From contig NZ_WBVP01000005.1 of NCBI RefSeq assembly GCF_008933155.1, positions 186,001 to 250,000 of the forward strand: a stretch of 64,000 nucleotides of DNA, given 5' to 3'. The notes beneath the pieces are model-generated. The model did not search any database and had not been told where the DNA came from. It saw only the letters and a program-made list of their open reading frames with translations. Within the stretch, counting starts at the first letter, position 1. Every line of letters begins with the position of its first letter. Below are positions 1 to 10,601 of the stretch, piece after piece. The position numbers and the translations under genes are program-made. The stretch comes from Aliivibrio finisterrensis (GTDB lineage Bacteria; Pseudomonadota; Gammaproteobacteria; Enterobacterales; Vibrionaceae).

Positions 1-116
1 TAAACCTAAAAGAAATTGGTGCAGTTATTGGTGTTAGCGAGTCTCGCGTCAGCCAAATACACAGTCAATCAATGCAACGACTACGGGCCAAGTTATCAAC
101 TTGGACAGTAGAATAA
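1..116 (+). CDS. fliA: RNA polymerase sigma-28 factor FliA, C-terminal end (partial)
   Basis: Only the last 37 complete codons are in the window; the gene enters from the left edge and stops with TAA at 114-116. The readable segment begins NLKEIGAVIGVSESRVSQIH, which is the sigma region 4 helix-turn-helix that reads the -35 element. FliA directs transcription of late flagellar and chemotaxis genes. Its position 36 bases ahead of cheY matches the usual vibrio flagellar-chemotaxis order, so the downstream che genes may be both co-transcribed with it and targets of it. The identification rests on this short C-terminus and the context. Confidence 0.85.
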   Translation, partial: NLKEIGAVIGVSESRVSQIHSQSMQRLRAKLSTWTVE

Positions 117-152
117 TTAAATCCCGTTACTTTGCCCTCACTGGAGGCGATT

Positions 153-533
153 TTGAATAAAAACATGAAGATCCTTATTGTTGACGACTTCTCAACAATG
201 CGCCGTATTGTAAAAAACTTATTACGTGACCTAGGTTTTAATAACACCCAAGAAGCGGATGATGGTTTAACAGCATTGCCAATGCTTAAAAAAGGCGGTT
301 TCGATTTTGTAGTAACAGATTGGAACATGCCAGGGATGCAAGGGATCGATTTACTAAAGACAATTCGTGCCGATGACGAATTAAAACATTTGCCAGTGTT
401 AATGATTACTGCTGAAGCTAAGCGTGAGCAGATAATTGAAGCGGCTCAAGCTGGTGTTAATGGTTACATTGTTAAACCATTTACTGCTGCAACATTAAAA
501 GAGAAATTAGACAAAATTTTTGAACGTTTATAA
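153..533 (+). CDS. cheY: Chemotaxis response regulator CheY
   Basis: A 126-residue single-domain receiver protein. CheA phosphorylates it, and CheY-P binds the flagellar motor switch to change rotation. The acidic pocket is visible in [12 protein letters not shown], the phospho-acceptor Asp in VVTDWNMPG, the conserved Thr in MITAEA and the Lys in VKPFTAA. I chose the TTG at 153 because GGAG at 143-146 lies six bases upstream. The first ATG (165) is about 18 bases from that ribosome site, too far for it. A TTG at 132 lacks a good site. The gene follows fliA and precedes cheZ, as expected for the operon. Confidence 0.93.
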   Translation: MNKNMKILIVDDFSTMRRIVKNLLRDLGFNNTQEADDGLTALPMLKKGGFDFVVTDWNMPGMQGIDLLKTIRADDELKHLPVLMITAEAKREQIIEAAQAGVNGYIVKPFTAATLKEKLDKIFERL

Positions 534-566
534 GTAAATGTTGCTCGGTAAGGACTAGCCAATAAG

Positions 567-1283
567 ATGATTTCATTAACTGACGCCAAGGAGCTTGTTG
601 CTTTATTAGAAGCAGGCAAGCAAGAAGAAGCAGACCAGTTTGTCGCCTCATTCGCCGTTTCTAGTGAACCCCCAATGTTACAAGAAATAGGATCTTTAAC
701 TCGTGATCTTCATGAGTCATTAAAGAACTTTAAGCTTGATCATCGTGTGGTTGCTATTGCGAATGATGAGATTCCAGATGCACGCGATCGTTTGCAATAT
801 GTGATTGATAAGACTGAAATGGCAGCCAATAAAACCATGGATGCTGTCGACCGTTCATTTCCTATTGCTGACGAGTTGCATGAAGGGCTACTTCAAGTAC
901 GTCCTCAATGGAACAGCTTAATGAAAGGCAGAATTGAGCTTACTCAATTCAAAACGTTATGTCACAACATTGATGGTCTACTTACTCAAGTTGAAGGGAA
1001 TAGTTCAGAACTACGTAATGAGCTGACTAACATCTTGATGGCGCAAGATTTTCAAGACCTTACCGGTCAAATTATTAAACGAGTAATTACGTTAGTTCAA
1101 GAAGTTGAAGACCGATTGGTTGATATTTTGACTTTGTTTAAAGTAGAAGAGCGACTTGGTGAACAAGACGAGCTTAATAAACCTTCCCAAGCTGAAGGTC
1201 CTATTTTAAACCCACATGAACGTGAAGATGCTGTTGCATCTCAAGATGACGTTGATGACCTATTAGCCAGTCTAGGATTTTAG
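567..1283 (+). CDS. cheZ: CheY-P phosphatase CheZ
   Basis: A 238-residue, mostly helical protein that speeds dephosphorylation of CheY-P and so resets the motor signal. The catalytic motif QDFQDLTGQ is at residues 160-168; Asp164 and Gln168 match the Asp143 and Gln147 pair of E. coli CheZ. The C-terminus DVDDLLASLGF is the amphipathic tail that docks on CheY. TAAGGA lies a little upstream of the ATG and is a plausible ribosome site. It sits 33 bases after cheY and 9 bases before cheA, so the three are almost certainly one transcript. Confidence 0.95.
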   Translation: MISLTDAKELVALLEAGKQEEADQFVASFAVSSEPPMLQEIGSLTRDLHESLKNFKLDHRVVAIANDEIPDARDRLQYVIDKTEMAANKTMDAVDRSFPIADELHEGLLQVRPQWNSLMKGRIELTQFKTLCHNIDGLLTQVEGNSSELRNELTNILMAQDFQDLTGQIIKRVITLVQEVEDRLVDILTLFKVEERLGEQDELNKPSQAEGPILNPHEREDAVASQDDVDDLLASLGF

Positions 1284-1292
1284 AGGAACATT

Positions 1293-3494
1293 ATGAGCTT
1301 TGAAATGGATGAAGACATCCTGCAAGATTTCTTAATTGAAGCAGGAGAAATTCTTGAGCTACTTTCTGAACAATTAGTTGAATTAGAACAACGTCCAGAT
1401 GATTCTGATTTATTAAATGCTATTTTCCGTGGTTTCCATACTGTAAAAGGGGGCGCTGGCTTCCTTTCATTAACAGAACTAGTTGATGCATGTCATGGTG
1501 CTGAAAATGTGTTCGATATTCTTAGAACGGGTAAGCGTAAAGTTACTTCTGAACTAATGGACACCATTTTAGAAACTCTTGATAGCGTAAACGTAATGTT
1601 CAGCGCAGTTCAAAATGGCGAAACAGTAGAACCAGCGGAACAGCGATTGTTGGATCTGCTTCATCATTTAAGTAAGCCTGCAACCGAAGATGAAATAGCT
1701 GCTGCAACAGTAGAAGTTGCGGCTCCAGTTGTTGAAGTTGTAGTTCCTCAAGAACCTGTTGTTGAAAGTAATATTCATGATTCGGTAGATGATATTACTG
1801 AAGATGAATTTGAAAAATTACTCGATGAATTGCACGGCAAAGGTGCAGCTCCATCAAGTACTTCTTCTGCTTCGGCACCAGCAGCTTCAGCACCAGTGAC
1901 TCCAGCAATGGATACAGTAGCTGATGGAGATATTACTGATGATGAATTTGAGCGTCTACTTGATGAGCTTCATGGTTCGGGTAAAAGTCCAACCAATTCA
2001 ACAACAGCACCAACACCAGTAGCACCAACTGCCAATACTCAATCTGTTGATGAAGTATTGGCTGGTGATGCTGATCTTATGAGTGATGACGAGTTTGAAA
2101 AACTGTTAGATCAACTGCATGGTTCAGGTAAAGGACCAACAGATGAAGAACTTGATCAAGCAGTAAAACCAGCGGCAGCAATGGCTCCTGCAACTCCTGC
2201 AGCGGTAGTTCAAGAAGCACCAACGCGAACGACTGCTCCTGCACCAACAAGAACTCAAGCTCCAGCTCCAGAAGCAAAACCTGTAGCAAAAGCACCTGCT
2301 AAACCACAGTCTAAGCCTCAAGCGGAAAGCACCGTTCGTGTTGATACATCAACGCTTGATAACATCATGAATATGGTGGGTGAGTTAGTTCTTGTTCGTA
2401 ACCGTTTAGTCAGTTTAGGTTTGAATAGCAATGACGAAGAAATGTCAAAAGCGGTTTCAAACCTTGATGTTGTTACTGCTGATATTCAAGGCGCAGTAAT
2501 GAAAACTCGTATGCAACCGATCAAGAAAGTATTTGGTCGTTTCCCTCGAGTGGTACGTGATTTAGCGCGTACACTGAAAAAAGACATCGTGTTAGAAATG
2601 CGCGGTGAAGAAACAGATTTAGATAAAAACTTGGTTGAAGCGCTTGCCGATCCACTGATTCACTTAGTGCGTAACTCTGTGGATCATGGTATCGAAATGC
2701 CTGATGTACGTGAGAAATCAGGTAAAGAACGTACAGGTAAAGTGATTCTGTCTGCCTCTCAAGAAGGTGATCACATTCTACTTAGCATTATCGATGATGG
2801 TGGCGGTATGGATGCAGATAAACTTCGTGGTATCGCGGTAAATCGTGGCCTAATGGATAACGATGCAGCATCACGCTTAACCAATAAAGAGTGTTATAAC
2901 TTAATTTTTGCACCAGGCTTTTCTACTAAGACTGAGATCTCAGATATCTCTGGTCGTGGTGTAGGCATGGACGTTGTGAAAACAGCGATTAATCAGTTAA
3001 ATGGTTCAATCGATATCGACTCAAATATGGGTGAAGGCACTAAAATTGTCATTAAAGTGCCACTAACGTTAGCAATATTACCGACCTTAATGGTTGGCGT
3101 TGCTAATCAACCATTTGCCTTGCCATTAGCAAGTGTGAATGAAATTTTCCATCTTGATTTGTCTAAGACAAACATGGTTGATGGACAATTGACAACGATC
3201 GTGCGTGAAAAGTCGATTCCATTGTTCTTCTTACAAGATTGGTTAGTTCCTGGTTCTCGTCAAACAGAACGTACGGGATTAGGGCATGTGGTTATTATTC
3301 AATTAGGTGCTCAACGAGTTGGTTTTGTTGTAGATACCTTAATTGGTCAAGAAGAAGTGGTTATTAAGCCGCTTGATGAATTATTGCAAGGCACGCCAGG
3401 AATGGCGGGTGCGACCATTACTTCTGATGGTCATATTGCATTGATCCTTGATGTTCCAAATTTGCTTAAGCGTTACGCTGTTCGCATGCGTTAA
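1293..3494 (+). CDS. cheA: Chemotaxis histidine kinase CheA with a three-repeat linker
   Basis: A 733-residue soluble kinase that couples receptor signals to CheY and CheB. Order of domains: Hpt with phospho-acceptor His49 in FHTVKGGAGF; a long acidic and Ala/Pro/Thr-rich linker (about 130-345); dimerisation helices from about 347; an ATPase domain with HLVRNSVDHGIE (457-468), DDGGG (501-505) and GRGVGMD (554-560); and a CheW-like domain from about 594. The linker has three near-identical 18-residue repeats at 167-184, 213-230 and 262-279, with core DDEFEKLLDELHG. In vibrios a CheA linker segment called LID binds ParP, and parP is encoded just downstream, so these repeats are likely ParP-binding sites (inference). 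Confidence 0.97.
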   Translation: MSFEMDEDILQDFLIEAGEILELLSEQLVELEQRPDDSDLLNAIFRGFHTVKGGAGFLSLTELVDACHGAENVFDILRTGKRKVTSELMDTILETLDSVNVMFSAVQNGETVEPAEQRLLDLLHHLSKPATEDEIAAATVEVAAPVVEVVVPQEPVVESNIHDSVDDITEDEFEKLLDELHGKGAAPSSTSSASAPAASAPVTPAMDTVADGDITDDEFERLLDELHGSGKSPTNSTTAPTPVAPTANTQSVDEVLAGDADLMSDDEFEKLLDQLHGSGKGPTDEELDQAVKPAAAMAPATPAAVVQEAPTRTTAPAPTRTQAPAPEAKPVAKAPAKPQSKPQAESTVRVDTSTLDNIMNMVGELVLVRNRLVSLGLNSNDEEMSKAVSNLDVVTADIQGAVMKTRMQPIKKVFGRFPRVVRDLARTLKKDIVLEMRGEETDLDKNLVEALADPLIHLVRNSVDHGIEMPDVREKSGKERTGKVILSASQEGDHILLSIIDDGGGMDADKLRGIAVNRGLMDNDAASRLTNKECYNLIFAPGFSTKTEISDISGRGVGMDVVKTAINQLNGSIDIDSNMGEGTKIVIKVPLTLAILPTLMVGVANQPFALPLASVNEIFHLDLSKTNMVDGQLTTIVREKSIPLFFLQDWLVPGSRQTERTGLGHVVIIQLGAQRVGFVVDTLIGQEEVVIKPLDELLQGTPGMAGATITSDGHIALILDVPNLLKRYAVRMR

Positions 3495-3509
3495 TGCACA
3501 AGGATACAC

Positions 3510-4643
3510 ATGGCAATAAAAGTATTAGTTGTAGATGATTCTAGTTTTTTTCGTCGCAGAGTAAGTGAAATCATTAATGCCGATCCTCGTCTTGAAGTTA
3601 TCGACGTGGCGGTTAATGGTAAAGAAGCGGTAGAAAAAGCAAAATTATTGAAACCAGATGTCATTACGATGGATATTGAGATGCCTGTCATGGACGGCAT
3701 CTCAGCAGTAAGAGAAATCATGAAGGCTTGCCCAACACCAACCTTGATGTTTTCTTCTCTTACCCATGACGGCGCAAAAGCAACATTGGATGCATTAGAC
3801 GCAGGTGCTTTGGACTTCTTACCTAAGAAATTTGAAGACATCGCTCGTAATAGAGATGAAGCCGTTAGTTTATTGCAAAAGCGTATTGCTGAAATTGCTC
3901 GTAAAAAATTGTTTATGCGTCGTCCATCGGTGACAACGCAGACAACGCAAACGACAACGTCAACAGTTCGTCCTACTGTTCGTGCTACAGCATCAACGGT
4001 AGCGCCTGCTAAAAGTGTACCTGTTGCACCGGTAGCAGTCGCGCAGCGCTTTAAAGCAACCGGTAAAAAATATCAGTTAACCGCAATTGGGACTTCAACG
4101 GGAGGTCCTGTTGCATTACAAAAGATATTAACGGCAATCCCTGCTAATTACCCGCATCCGATTATTTTAGTTCAGCATATGCCTGCAACATTTACTGCAG
4201 CATTTGCGGCTCGTTTAAATAATTTGTGTAAGATCCAGGTGAAAGAAGCAGAGGATGGTGATGTATTAAAGCCAGGCTGTGCGTATCTTGCTCCGGGTGG
4301 TTTACAGATGATGGTTGATGGTCGTCCAGGCTCTTCTCGTTTGAAGATTTTAGACGGCGGTGAGCGCATGAACTACAAGCCTTGCGTGGATGTTACTTTT
4401 GGGTCTGCCGCGAAAGTGTATGGCGATAAAGTACTTTCAATGATCTTAACTGGAATGGGTGCTGATGGTCGTGAAGGCTGCCGAATGCTCAAAGCAGCAG
4501 GAGCAACCATTTGGTCTCAAGATGAGCAAAGTTGTGTTGTTTATGGCATGCCTCAAGCGATTGATAAAGCAGGCTTATCGTCAGAAAGTTTACCTCTAGA
4601 ACGCGTAGCAGAAAGAATGCTCGTGGAAGTTGGATTGAAGTAG
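3510..4643 (+). CDS. cheB: Chemoreceptor glutamate methylesterase CheB
   Basis: A 377-residue response regulator-enzyme that removes methyl groups from chemoreceptor glutamates during adaptation and can deamidate glutamines. The receiver domain (1 to about 120) has Asp55 in [10 protein letters not shown]. The catalytic domain (about 188-375) has the nucleophile Ser196 in GTSTGG, His223 in VQHMP and an Asp in LTGMGADG. A Thr/Pro/Ala-rich linker (about 141-172) joins them. It starts 15 bases after cheA. There is no cheR beside it, which is usual for this vibrio cluster, where cheR lies elsewhere. Confidence 0.96.
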   Translation: MAIKVLVVDDSSFFRRRVSEIINADPRLEVIDVAVNGKEAVEKAKLLKPDVITMDIEMPVMDGISAVREIMKACPTPTLMFSSLTHDGAKATLDALDAGALDFLPKKFEDIARNRDEAVSLLQKRIAEIARKKLFMRRPSVTTQTTQTTTSTVRPTVRATASTVAPAKSVPVAPVAVAQRFKATGKKYQLTAIGTSTGGPVALQKILTAIPANYPHPIILVQHMPATFTAAFAARLNNLCKIQVKEAEDGDVLKPGCAYLAPGGLQMMVDGRPGSSRLKILDGGERMNYKPCVDVTFGSAAKVYGDKVLSMILTGMGADGREGCRMLKAAGATIWSQDEQSCVVYGMPQAIDKAGLSSESLPLERVAERMLVEVGLK

Positions 4644-4653
4644 GAAAAGTATA

Positions 4654-5420
4654 ATGGTTGTCTGGAGCATAGCGAACCAGAAAGGTGGTGTTGGTAAAAC
4701 AACAACAACGATTACATTAGCTGGTTTATTGAACCAACGAAGTAAACGTGTCCTGATGGTGGATACTGATCCGCATGGGTCGTTGACTACTTATCTTGGC
4801 TATGACTCTGATGACTTGCCTTGCAGCTTATTTGAATTATTTCAACTGCCGACAATTAATAAAGCCACTGTTTCTCCGTTTGTATTAAAAAGTGACATTC
4901 CAGGGTTAGATATCATTCCAGCTCATATGTCACTAGCCACTCTTGACCGCGTAATGGGCAACCGTAGTGGGATGGGGTTAGTACTTAAAAGAGCATTGGC
5001 GGCATTAAAAGATGAATATGACTATGTATTGATTGATTGCCCTCCTATATTAGGGGTAATGATGGTTAATGCATTAGCAGCAAGTACTCGAATACTGATC
5101 CCAGTTCAAACAGAATTTCTAGCTATGAAAGGGCTAGAGCGAATGATGCGAACGTTAACGATAATGCAAAGAAATAAGCCTTCTCGTTTTGATGTTACTA
5201 TTATTCCAACCATGTACGATAAGCGTACTAATGCGTCACTACAAACTTTAATGGATCTAAAGTCGACCTATTCAGATCAAGTGTGGGCATCCGCGGTGCC
5301 AATTGATACAAAGTTTAGGGACGCAAGTTTAAAAAGAATGCCGCCGTCATTTGTTTCACCCAATAGCCGTGGTGTTTTTGCATATAAAACGTTATTGAAT
5401 TATCTAGAGAGATTGGCTTA

Positions 5421-5421
<1 letters not shown>
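4654..5421 (+). CDS. parC: ParA-family ATPase ParC, polar positioning of chemotaxis arrays
   Basis: A 255-residue ParA/MinD-type ATPase. The deviant Walker A motif KGGVGKTT is at residues 9-16, a Walker A-prime Asp is in MVDTDPHGS, and the Walker B segment is VLIDCPPILG. In vibrios the orphan ParA homologue in this operon, ParC, places chemosensory arrays at the cell pole. It has no parB partner here; its partner is the next gene, parP. The stop overlaps the ATG of parP by one base, implying translational coupling. The soj-like name sometimes given to it would be misleading, as the context is chemotaxis and not chromosome partition. Confidence 0.9.
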
Positions 5422-6542
<1,121 letters not shown>

Positions 6543-6570
6543 AATAACTCTAAGAGTACGAGGAAATAAA

Positions 6571-7065
6571 ATGTCTCAGGTTAATGAAGTAGAGATCCGT
6601 AAAGATCAAGTTAATGACGAAGTATTACAGTGGGTAACGTTTCAACTAGAAGAAGAAACTTACGGTATCAATGTAATGCAAGTACGTGAAGTATTACGTC
6701 ATACCGAAATTGCACCCGTTCCGGGCGCGCCAGATTACGTTCTAGGTATCATTAACCTTCGTGGTAATGTAGTCACTGTTATTGATACTCGTTCACGTTT
6801 TGGTCTAATGCAAGGTGAAATCACAGACAATACACGTATTATTGTGATCGAATCTGAGCGTCAAGTTATCGGTATCCTTGTTGATAGCGTGGCAGAAGTT
6901 GTATACTTACGTTCATCAGAGATTGACACTACGCCAAGTGTTGGTACGGAAGAAAGCGCTAAGTTCATCCAAGGCGTTAGCAACCGTGACGGCAAGTTAC
7001 TTATCTTGGTTGACCTTAACAAACTTTTGTCTGAAGACGAATGGGATGACATGGCAAGCCTATAA
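6571..7065 (+). CDS. cheW: Chemotaxis coupling protein CheW
   Basis: A 164-residue protein covered almost entirely by one CheW domain. It bridges chemoreceptors and CheA in the array. Recognisable segments are WVTFQLEEETYGINVMQVREVLR near the N-terminus, PGAPDYVLGIINLRGNVVTVID in the middle and GKLLILVDLNKLL at the end. GAGGAA just upstream is a ribosome site. The stop TAA shares a base with the ATG of the next gene, so the two are coupled. This is the only true CheW in the window; ParP is the other CheW-like protein. Confidence 0.96.
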   Translation: MSQVNEVEIRKDQVNDEVLQWVTFQLEEETYGINVMQVREVLRHTEIAPVPGAPDYVLGIINLRGNVVTVIDTRSRFGLMQGEITDNTRIIVIESERQVIGILVDSVAEVVYLRSSEIDTTPSVGTEESAKFIQGVSNRDGKLLILVDLNKLLSEDEWDDMASL

Positions 7066-7526
7066 TGGTTGATATTTTAACTCAGCTCTCAGAGCTATTT
7101 GCAGCAACAGCAATGATCCTGGTACTTGTGGTTTATGTTTTATTAAACCGTAAAAACAAGCAGTTAGAATTACAATTAGCTCAAGCTCAGGCGCAAAACA
7201 AACAACTTCAAGATGAGCAACAAAAGCTACAAAAGCAATTTGTTGAATTCCGTACTGGCTCAATCAATTTGGGACAAAAAGTAGCGGATATGACTCAGTT
7301 AAGTCAACATTTTGATGATCGTTTAAATGAACTAGAAAATACAGATGCGGATAGCCGTTTGTATTCAAGAGCCAACAAATTGGTTCAGTTAGGCGCAGGA
7401 ATCAATGAGTTGATGGAAGAGTGTGAGTTGCCTAAAGCAGAAGCCGAGTTAATGATGGCTTTACAAGCCAAAATAGCGGCAGGTAAAGGCTCTATGCCAC
7501 CATTACGATTAGAAGACGAAGAATAA
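7065..7526 (+). CDS. DUF2802 membrane-anchored coiled-coil protein
   Basis: A 153-residue protein with one N-terminal membrane helix (about 11-27), then a Gln/Lys/Leu-rich coiled coil (about 28-65) and a C-terminal helical segment (about 100-140) that I place in DUF2802. Its function is unknown to me. It is last in the chemotaxis operon, overlaps cheW by one base and is followed by a terminator, so it is surely made with the Che proteins. The C-terminal segment resembles a small helix-turn-helix, but I would not call it DNA-binding without a search. A role in array or polar organisation is only an inference from position. Confidence 0.8.
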   Translation: MVDILTQLSELFAATAMILVLVVYVLLNRKNKQLELQLAQAQAQNKQLQDEQQKLQKQFVEFRTGSINLGQKVADMTQLSQHFDDRLNELENTDADSRLYSRANKLVQLGAGINELMEECELPKAEAELMMALQAKIAAGKGSMPPLRLEDEE

Positions 7527-7553
7527 CGGCTTTCTAATTTGCAGAACACATAG

Positions 7554-7581
7554 AAGCTCCTCATTGAGGGGCTTTTTTTTA
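7554..7581 (+). terminator. Rho-independent terminator of the chemotaxis operon
   Basis: The stem AGCTCCTC / GAGGGGCT (one wobble pair, short ATT loop) is followed by eight T. It lies 28 bases after the DUF2802 stop and ends the che-par transcript. Confidence 0.88.
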
Positions 7582-7773
7582 TTCACCTTATAGTATGTTG
7601 AACTGTAATTTAAAGTTAACTAACCATTAAGTAGTATATTGCTTTTGTGTGAAGCAACTTATTGATACCCATACAAATATAAGGGAATTGATAAAGTCAA
7701 ACGATCGGACATACTTATTTACTTATCTATCTAAATAGATTTGTTTTATATCTAAGATTCCCCGTTTTTGCTG

Positions 7774-7782
7774 TGCTAGAAT
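7774..7782 (+). promoter_or_regulatory. Possible extended -10 promoter element for ccm
   Basis: TGCTAGAAT fits an extended -10 (TGn plus TAGAAT) 31 bases before ccmA, with no convincing -35. The 286-base gap after the previous terminator must hold a ccm promoter, but this is only the best candidate by eye. Confidence 0.3.
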
Positions 7783-7812
7783 GCCCCTAATATTTTTCAA
7801 CAATAGATACTT

Positions 7813-8427
7813 ATGCTAGAAATTCGTAACGTTACCTGTATTCGAGATGAACGCGTTCTATTTGAACAATTGAGTTTTACTATCTCAGATGGTGAGTTAA
7901 TTCAGATAGAAGGGCAAAATGGTGCAGGTAAAACAACCTTGCTTCGCATTATTGCAGGTTTAGGTTATGCGGATGAAGGCGAGATCTATTGGAAGGGTGA
8001 ATCTATAAAGAAAAGTCGTGAAGAATTTCATAGCGATTTGCTTTTTTTAGGTCATCATACCGGCGTTAAACGTGAGTTAACTGCATTTGAAAACCTCACT
8101 TTTTATCAATCTATGCATAACCAATATGATGAAAATGCCATTTGGGATGCGTTAGCAAGAGTGGGTTTAGCTGGGCGTGAAGATGTTGCAGCAGGGCAAT
8201 TATCTGCGGGTCAACAGCGTCGAGTTGCTTTAGCGAGACTTTGGCTTAGTAAACAAAAACTATGGATTTTAGACGAGCCTTTGACTGCGATTGATAAACA
8301 AGGGGTTAAAGTGCTTGAACAGCTATTTATGGATCACGCAAAACAAGGGGGCATTGTTTTGCTTACCACGCACCAAGATCTATTTACAGACAGTAATGAA
8401 CTCAAAAAAATCAGATTAGGTGAATAG
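7813..8427 (+). CDS. ccmA: Cytochrome c maturation ABC ATPase CcmA
   Basis: A 204-residue ABC-transporter ATPase. It powers the CcmABCD complex that releases heme-loaded CcmE. Walker A is GQNGAGKTT (about residues 35-43), the signature motif is [14 protein letters not shown] and Walker B is [12 protein letters not shown]. Length matches the family. It is the first gene of the ccm operon, and its stop is immediately followed by the ATG of ccmB. Confidence 0.95.
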   Translation: MLEIRNVTCIRDERVLFEQLSFTISDGELIQIEGQNGAGKTTLLRIIAGLGYADEGEIYWKGESIKKSREEFHSDLLFLGHHTGVKRELTAFENLTFYQSMHNQYDENAIWDALARVGLAGREDVAAGQLSAGQQRRVALARLWLSKQKLWILDEPLTAIDKQGVKVLEQLFMDHAKQGGIVLLTTHQDLFTDSNELKKIRLGE

Positions 8428-9096
8428 ATGCTTGCTTCAATGACAACAATTATTCGACGTGAGCTATTAATTGCCTTTCGTCGTAAAGCAGATATTCTTA
8501 ACCCTTTGTGGTTTTTTATTATCGTAATTACCTTATTCCCACTTAGTATTGGTCCTGAGCCAGTACTTCTAGCGCGTATTGCAGCAGGTAGTGTGTGGGT
8601 AGCCGCTTTATTATCGGCCTTACTTTCTTTAGAGCGATTGTTTCGAGACGATTTTTCAGATGGTTCATTAGAGCAGATGATGTTAATGCCAACTCCTTTG
8701 TCGGTATTAGTTTTAGCTAAAGTCTTTGCTCACTGGTTACTAACAGGTCTACCGTTAATCATTATTAGTCCATTGCTTGCCATATTGTTGTCTTTGGATT
8801 TTAATTCGTGGCTGGCTATCGTATTAACATTATTACTTGGGACGCCAACGTTAAGTTTTCTTGGTGCTGTTGGAGTGGCGTTAACCGTTGGACTACAAAA
8901 GGGTGGTGTTTTACTTAGCTTATTGATTCTACCTTTATATATCCCAGTTCTAATTTTTGCGACATCAGCAATTGATGCTGCTGGTCTCGGTATGGCTTAT
9001 AATGGCCAACTAGCAATTTTAGGGGCTCTTTTTATGGGCTCCGCAACATTGACTCCATTTGCCATTAGTTCGGCACTGCGAGTGAGTGTTGAATAA
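8428..9096 (+). CDS. ccmB: Heme exporter membrane subunit CcmB
   Basis: A 222-residue inner-membrane protein with about six hydrophobic segments. It is the membrane partner of CcmA. The N-terminal segment IIRRELLIAFRRKADILNP is typical of the family, as is LFRDDFSDGSLEQMML. It starts directly after the ccmA stop and is 42 bases ahead of ccmC. Confidence 0.94.
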   Translation: MLASMTTIIRRELLIAFRRKADILNPLWFFIIVITLFPLSIGPEPVLLARIAAGSVWVAALLSALLSLERLFRDDFSDGSLEQMMLMPTPLSVLVLAKVFAHWLLTGLPLIIISPLLAILLSLDFNSWLAIVLTLLLGTPTLSFLGAVGVALTVGLQKGGVLLSLLILPLYIPVLIFATSAIDAAGLGMAYNGQLAILGALFMGSATLTPFAISSALRVSVE

Positions 9097-9138
9097 ATCA
9101 TAATTATAATTTTATATTTGAGTAAGTGAGATAAACCA

Positions 9139-9891
9139 ATGTGGAAATGGCTTCATCCTTACGCTAAACCAGAGAAAGCGTATCAATTAAGTACCACGCT
9201 ATTGCCGTGGTTTGCGGTGATTTCAATTATCAGTTTAACCGTAGGTACCATTTGGGGACTGGCGTTTGCTCCTTCTGATTATCAGCAGGGTGATAGTTTT
9301 AGAATTATCTACATACATGTTCCTTCGGCCATTCTGTCAATGGGTGCTTATATGTCGATGGCAATTGCGGCATTTATTGGTCTCGTTTGGCAGTTGAAAC
9401 TGTCAGACATGGCAGCAGCGGCAATGGCGCCGATTGGTGCTGTATTCACGTTCATTGCTTTGCTTACCGGTGCCGTTTGGGGTAAACCAATGTGGGGCGC
9501 ATGGTGGGTATGGGATGCACGTTTAACGTCTGAACTGATTCTTCTTTTCTTATACCTAGGTGTAATGGCGTTATATAACGCATTTGATGATCAGCGTACT
9601 GCAGCTCGTGCCGCAGGTATTCTTGCCATTGTTGGTGTGATAAACCTACCAATTATTCACTTCTCAGTAGAGTGGTGGAATACCCTTCATCAAGGCGCAA
9701 GCATTACAAAGTTTGATAAACCTTCCATTTCTGCCGATATGTTGTGGCCTTTATTATTAAATATCATTGGCTTTGCAACTTTCTTTGGTTCTGTGACTCT
9801 TATTCGTTTTAGGAATGAAATTTTAGCAAAAGAGAGCCATCGTCCTTGGGTTAGAGCGCTAGTAGAACCAAAATCTACCGCGTCTAAATAA
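9139..9891 (+). CDS. ccmC: Heme-handling protein CcmC
   Basis: A 250-residue inner-membrane protein with about six membrane spans. It presents heme to CcmE. The tryptophan-rich WWD motif (GAWWVWDARLTSE, about residues 118-130) and flanking His residues in IHVPSA and IHFSVEWWNTLHQG are the heme-contact features of the family. It is followed after 21 bases by ccmD. Confidence 0.95.
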   Translation: MWKWLHPYAKPEKAYQLSTTLLPWFAVISIISLTVGTIWGLAFAPSDYQQGDSFRIIYIHVPSAILSMGAYMSMAIAAFIGLVWQLKLSDMAAAAMAPIGAVFTFIALLTGAVWGKPMWGAWWVWDARLTSELILLFLYLGVMALYNAFDDQRTAARAAGILAIVGVINLPIIHFSVEWWNTLHQGASITKFDKPSISADMLWPLLLNIIGFATFFGSVTLIRFRNEILAKESHRPWVRALVEPKSTASK

Positions 9892-9912
9892 CGAGAGAAG
9901 GGAATTATTGTT

Positions 9913-10119
9913 ATGCATTTTGAAACTTTCAGTGATTTTTTAGCCATGGGCGGTTATGCCGTTTATGTATGGGGTGCCTTTGGTGCCACTTTTCTCTCCT
10001 TATTTTGGATTTTATTCTCTAGCTTAGGCAAGCGTCGTCAATTGCTAAAAGAGATTGAACAAAAAATGGCACGAGAAGAACGAATTAAAAAAGCAAAAAC
10101 TATGGAGAACACACTATGA
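9913..10119 (+). CDS. ccmD: CcmD, small membrane subunit of the CcmABCD complex
   Basis: A 68-residue protein with one membrane helix (about 17-37) and a basic, charged C-terminal tail. CcmD joins CcmABC and helps release holo-Ccm[19 protein letters not shown] is the characteristic N-terminal motif. The stop overlaps the start of ccmE by four bases (ATGA). Confidence 0.92.
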   Translation: MHFETFSDFLAMGGYAVYVWGAFGATFLSLFWILFSSLGKRRQLLKEIEQKMAREERIKKAKTMENTL

Positions 10120-10601
10120 ATCCAAGACGTAAAAAGCGCCTAGGATTGATCCTTGCTCTATTCTTTGGGGTCAGTGCAACCGTTGGTTTAATGATTTACG
10201 CATTGAATCAAAATATGGATTTATTCTATACACCAACTGAACTGGTTAATGGTAAACCTGATGGAACAAAACCAGAGCTTGGCCAGCGTCTTCGTATCGG
10301 TGGTATGGTTGTCGCAGGATCAGTAAAACGTGACAGTGATTCATTAGAAGTGTCATTCAAGGTTGCTGATATTGGCCCTGAAGTGACCGTAACTTATAAT
10401 GGTATTCTTCCGGATTTATTCCGTGAAGGCCAAGGTATTGTTGCACAAGGTGTTCTTGTAGATGCAACAACGATTAAGGCTCATGAAGTATTGGCAAAAC
10501 ATGATGAAGAGTACATGCCACCTGAAGTTGCAGAAGCAATGAAGAAAACGCATGAACCACTTCAATACACAGAACAACAAAAACAAGGAACAGGTCAATG
10601 A
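10116..10601 (+). CDS. ccmE: Periplasmic heme chaperone CcmE
   Basis: A 161-residue protein with an N-terminal membrane anchor (about 8-29) and a periplasmic OB-fold. It binds heme covalently and passes it to CcmF. The heme-binding His129 and nearby Tyr133 are in [12 protein letters not shown], equivalent to His130 and Tyr134 in E. coli. It overlaps ccmD and ccmF by four bases each, pointing to coupled translation. Confidence 0.96.
   Translation: MNPRRKKRLGLILALFFGVSATVGLMIYALNQNMDLFYTPTELVNGKPDGTKPELGQRLRIGGMVVAGSVKRDSDSLEVSFKVADIGPEVTVTYNGILPDLFREGQGIVAQGVLVDATTIKAHEVLAKHDEEYMPPEVAEAMKKTHEPLQYTEQQKQGTGQ

Noticed and set aside
2077-2321. Long minus-strand reading frames rich in Leu, Arg and Cys inside cheA
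   Set aside because: They are the complement of the low-complexity Ala/Pro/Thr linker codons of CheA; their biased composition and the good coding frame on the other strand explain them.
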